Origin: Clostridiales bacterium GWD2_32_19
GTDB lineage: Bacteria; Bacillota; Clostridia; Lachnospirales; UBA12420
Reading direction: 5' to 3'
Assembly: GCA_001795385.1 (NCBI GenBank)
Contig: MGOU01000030.1
Location: 1-52,118 of the forward strand
Length of the DNA: 52,118 nt
The position numbers were made by a program, and so were the translations under genes. Below are positions 49,615 through 52,118 of this stretch, piece after piece. The first letter of the stretch is position 1; each line of letters begins with the position of its first letter. The notes beneath the pieces were generated by a model. That model ran no database searches and was not told the DNA's origin. It worked only from the letters and a program-made list of their open reading frames with translations.

Positions 49615-51855
49615 ATGTACATAAAGATAAAGGGAGCAAGGGAACATAATCTGAAAAATATTTCAATAAATATCCCGAGGAATCAGTTTGTAGTTATAAC
49701 TGGTGTATCGGGTTCTGGAAAGTCGACATTAGCTTTTGATACTATCTTTTTAGAAGCTCAGAGGGACTACTTGGAGTCTATGAGTGCATATGCAAGGCGT
49801 ATTATGCCTAAGCTGGGTCAATCGAAAGTCGATTCTATTGAAGGATTATCTCCTTGCATAGTAATTAATCAGAAGCAACTAGCAAGAAATCCGAGATCTA
49901 CAGTTGGAACAGTAACAGAAGTTTACACTTTTTTGAGACTTCTTTATTCAAGAATGGGCACACCAATATTGAACTCTGAGGAGTTTTCTTTTAATACTCC
50001 AATGGGGGCATGTAAGAATTGTGGTGGTCTAGGTGTGGAACTTAAATCAGATTTGGATAAATTAATTGATTTTGAAAGAAGTTTAAATGATGGTGCAATA
50101 TTACATAAGACTTGGTGTATAGGTTCGAGATACTGGAATATAATTAACGCAACAGGCTATTTTGATATGAATAAACGGGTTAAAGATTACTCAGCCGAGG
50201 AAGTTGATTTGCTACTTTACTCAGATACTATCCAGTACCAGAATGAACAACCGGGATATGTACAAAGCTTTTCATATGAAGGTGTGGTTAGTAGATTACT
50301 GAAACGGCAGTCAGATAGTAGAGGGCTCGAGAGTAATTCGTATGATAGAGATTTTTTCAGTATGGCGACTTGTTCAAGCTGTAATGGAACTCGACTAAAT
50401 GATAAAGCTCGCAGTATTAAAATAAATGATATAGGAATCGTAGATTTATTGACTATGGAAATTCGTGATCTTAAAGAATTTTTGAAATGCTTTTCAGGGG
50501 AAGTTGCAGAATCTATTATTCCTTACATAAATAAGATACTTGGATATATGTGTGATGTTGGTATAGGTTATTTAAGTTTGAGTAGATCTGTAGCAACTTT
50601 ATCAAATGGAGAAAGTCAAAAGGTAAAACTCGCAAGGCAGCTTGGGAGCTCACTGACGGAACTAATTTATATCATTGATGAGCCTACGGCTGGACTTCAT
50701 GCAAGAGACGCAGAACATGTAACAGAAATTTTACGCAAGTTAGTGAAAAAACCAAATACTGTTATAGTTGTTGAGCATGATAGAGATGTAATGTTAAATG
50801 CGGATTATATTATTGATATTGGACCAGGAGCTGGTACTTATGGTGGAGAGATTGTTGCAGAAGGTACTGTAGAGGAAATAAAAAATAGCGGATCACTGAC
50901 AGGCGACTTTATATCGGGGAAAAAGAAAATTAAAAAGCGAAATGATAAAAGAATAACAGAGACTTATATAGAAATTAAGAATGCAACAAATAATAATTTA
51001 AAAAACATAGATGTTAAAATACCGAAAGGAGTATTAACTTGTTTGACGGGTGTTTCGGGTTCAGGTAAAAGTTCACTAATAGAGGTTTTCTTAAAGGAAA
51101 ATCCAAACTCTATAGTTATAGATCAATCACCTATAGGCGCTAGTCCTAGATCCAATCCAGCAACATATACTGGTGCATTTGACATAATTAGAAAAGTATT
51201 CTCTAAAGCTACAGGTATAGATGCTTCGTTTTTTACTTTTAATAGTAAGGGAGCTTGCGAAGAATGCGGAGGACTCGGTTATAAAACGATGGACATGCAC
51301 TTTTTAGGAGATATTCGCGGGGAATGTGAAATTTGCAAGGGGAAAAGATATAAGGAAGAAGTGCTTAACTATCTATATAACGGTAAAAACATTTCTGAAG
51401 TACTAGACTTGACTATTTCAGATGCAATTGATTTTTTTGATAACAAGCAAATTAAAGAAAAAATTAAAATGCTCGCTGAGGTGGGTCTTGGGTACTTGAA
51501 ACTTGGACAATCACTAGACACTTTGTCTGGAGGGGAAGCGCAAAGAGTGAAACTGGCAAGTCAACTAAGTATTAATGGAAATATTTATATCTTAGATGAG
51601 CCTACAAGAGGATTACATTTTGTAGACATAGAAAAATTACTAGACATTCTAAATAAATTGGTTGACTATGGAAACACTGTTCTGGTTGTGGAACATAATA
51701 TGGATGTTATTAAAAATGCTGACTGGATTATAGATATGGGGCCAGAGGGTGGTAAAAATGGGGGCAAAATTATTGCAGAAGGAACTCCTGAAGATGTAGC
51801 TAAAGTTGAAGACTCGGCGACTGGGAAGTATTTAGCTAAGGAACTAACTAGATGA
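49615..51855 (+). CDS. Short UvrA paralogue (class II UvrA / DrrC-like)
   Basis: 746 residues from ATG 49615; GGGAGAG lies 6 bases upstream, and an ATG at 49594 has no ribosome site. Two cassettes of UvrA type: Walker A GVSGSGKST near 32 and GVSGSGKSS near 482. Signatures are SNGESQKVKLARQLG and SGGEAQRVKLASQL. Zinc-type modules are CKNCGG...CSSCNG and CEECGG...CEICKG. Canonical UvrA has about 940 residues; the missing 200 include the UvrB-binding domain between the first Walker A and signature. It is thus the short class seen beside drug genes (DrrC) or as stand-alone copies. DNA binding is likely, nucleotide excision by itself is not. Confidence 0.85.
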   Translation: MYIKIKGAREHNLKNISINIPRNQFVVITGVSGSGKSTLAFDTIFLEAQRDYLESMSAYARRIMPKLGQSKVDSIEGLSPCIVINQKQLARNPRSTVGTVTEVYTFLRLLYSRMGTPILNSEEFSFNTPMGACKNCGGLGVELKSDLDKLIDFERSLNDGAILHKTWCIGSRYWNIINATGYFDMNKRVKDYSAEEVDLLLYSDTIQYQNEQPGYVQSFSYEGVVSRLLKRQSDSRGLESNSYDRDFFSMATCSSCNGTRLNDKARSIKINDIGIVDLLTMEIRDLKEFLKCFSGEVAESIIPYINKILGYMCDVGIGYLSLSRSVATLSNGESQKVKLARQLGSSLTELIYIIDEPTAGLHARDAEHVTEILRKLVKKPNTVIVVEHDRDVMLNADYIIDIGPGAGTYGGEIVAEGTVEEIKNSGSLTGDFISGKKKIKKRNDKRITETYIEIKNATNNNLKNIDVKIPKGVLTCLTGVSGSGKSSLIEVFLKENPNSIVIDQSPIGASPRSNPATYTGAFDIIRKVFSKATGIDASFFTFNSKGACEECGGLGYKTMDMHFLGDIRGECEICKGKRYKEEVLNYLYNGKNISEVLDLTISDAIDFFDNKQIKEKIKMLAEVGLGYLKLGQSLDTLSGGEAQRVKLASQLSINGNIYILDEPTRGLHFVDIEKLLDILNKLVDYGNTVLVVEHNMDVIKNADWIIDMGPEGGKNGGKIIAEGTPEDVAKVEDSATGKYLAKELTR

Positions 51856-51968
51856 CAAAGGGGAAGGTAAAATATAAAATTATGGAAAATGGAGAGAATA
51901 TAGTAGTTTCATAAAAGTATGATGATAGAAGAAATTTTTTAAAATAAGAATAAGAGAAGGTGTTTGTT

Positions 51969-52067
51969 TTGGAAAAAGTATTGGTTGTAGAAGATGAGGA
52001 TTATATAAGGGAGTTTATTTTGATAAATTTAACAAGACCAGTTAATAAATGTCAAGTAGTTTTGTAA
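51969..52067 (+). pseudogene. Truncated response regulator
   Basis: TTG 51969 with GAGAAGGTG upstream starts MEKVLVVEDEDYIREFILIN, the first strand, acidic pair and helix of a receiver domain. After about 21 codons the homology ends, and a stop comes at 52065-52067. The phospho-acceptor Asp and the output domain are absent. A hairpin with T-run (about 52066-52090) follows. It is the scrap of a two-component gene. Confidence 0.6.
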
Positions 52068-52118
52068 AAAAACTCTAAAAAGTTTTTTATGCTAAAAATG
52101 TGCATAGCAAACAAAGCA

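Noticed and set aside
51856-51968. Short ORF after the UvrA paralogue (MENGENIVVS)
   Set aside because: Ten codons with a weak ribosome site; no support as a gene.

Overview
The window is low-GC DNA with strong Shine-Dalgarno sites, consensus -35/-10 promoters, a T-box leader and clostridial-type gene content (DUF134 with Mrp, two-domain secreted stalk proteins, HelD, ABC-F, archaeal-type ThrRS). It most likely comes from the chromosome of an anaerobic member of the Clostridia. The species cannot be fixed from the sequence. I see no phage, IS transposase, CRISPR array, rRNA or tRNA gene.

Layout. 1-2.6 kb: end of a radical-SAM-like gene, a small gene that is an in-frame fusion of two tandem copies, a deletion remnant of a PIG-L deacetylase, and a triple LysM protein. 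2.7-8.2 kb: DUF1456, a Nudix-methyltransferase fusion, ispH, two intact and one broken Nudix gene, ung, and a 45-residue peptide that is 60% asparagine. 8.3-16.3 kb: ABC-F ATPase, HD-domain protein, DUF2975/XRE pair, FAD oxidoreductase, RlmA-like methyltransferase, and on the minus strand a three-gene ABC-2 exporter. 16.6-24 kb: HelD, an acidic secreted protein with an exact 600-bp higher-order repeat, and a second three-gene ABC-2 exporter behind a candidate attenuator RNA. 24-29 kb: Trp T-box and trpS, an acetyltransferase-like gene, an M20 peptidase, and an Mrp / broken NifX-like / DUF134 cluster. 29.5-37.7 kb: a second HelD, a scrap of a third, and a four-gene partner-switching operon (DUF342/FapA, STAS, membrane sensor with anti-sigma-type kinase domain, membrane PAS-PP2C phosphatase). 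37.7-43.7 kb: leader peptide with terminator, small kinase, frameshifted MutS2-like gene, hydrolase, then a Thr-codon leader peptide with terminator in front of an archaeal-type threonyl-tRNA synthetase. 43.7-52.1 kb: small cysteine protein, GNAT, HD and DHH proteins, LD-carboxypeptidase, DUF218, a short UvrA paralogue and a truncated response regulator.

The most interesting items are these. (a) The thrS leader: a 25-codon peptide with four consecutive Thr codons, whose stop codon overlaps an arm that can pair with the 5' arm of a following terminator. This is classical ribosome-mediated attenuation, in a genome that uses a T-box for trpS 17 kb away. (b) The FapA-STAS-kinase-phosphatase operon, which suggests partner switching that acts on a bactofilin-like DUF342 protein. 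(c) An unassigned leader RNA with mutually exclusive hairpins in front of the second ABC-2 exporter. The window also holds many small broken genes. Several frameshifts are explained by loss of a single A, so sequencing error should be excluded before calling them decay.
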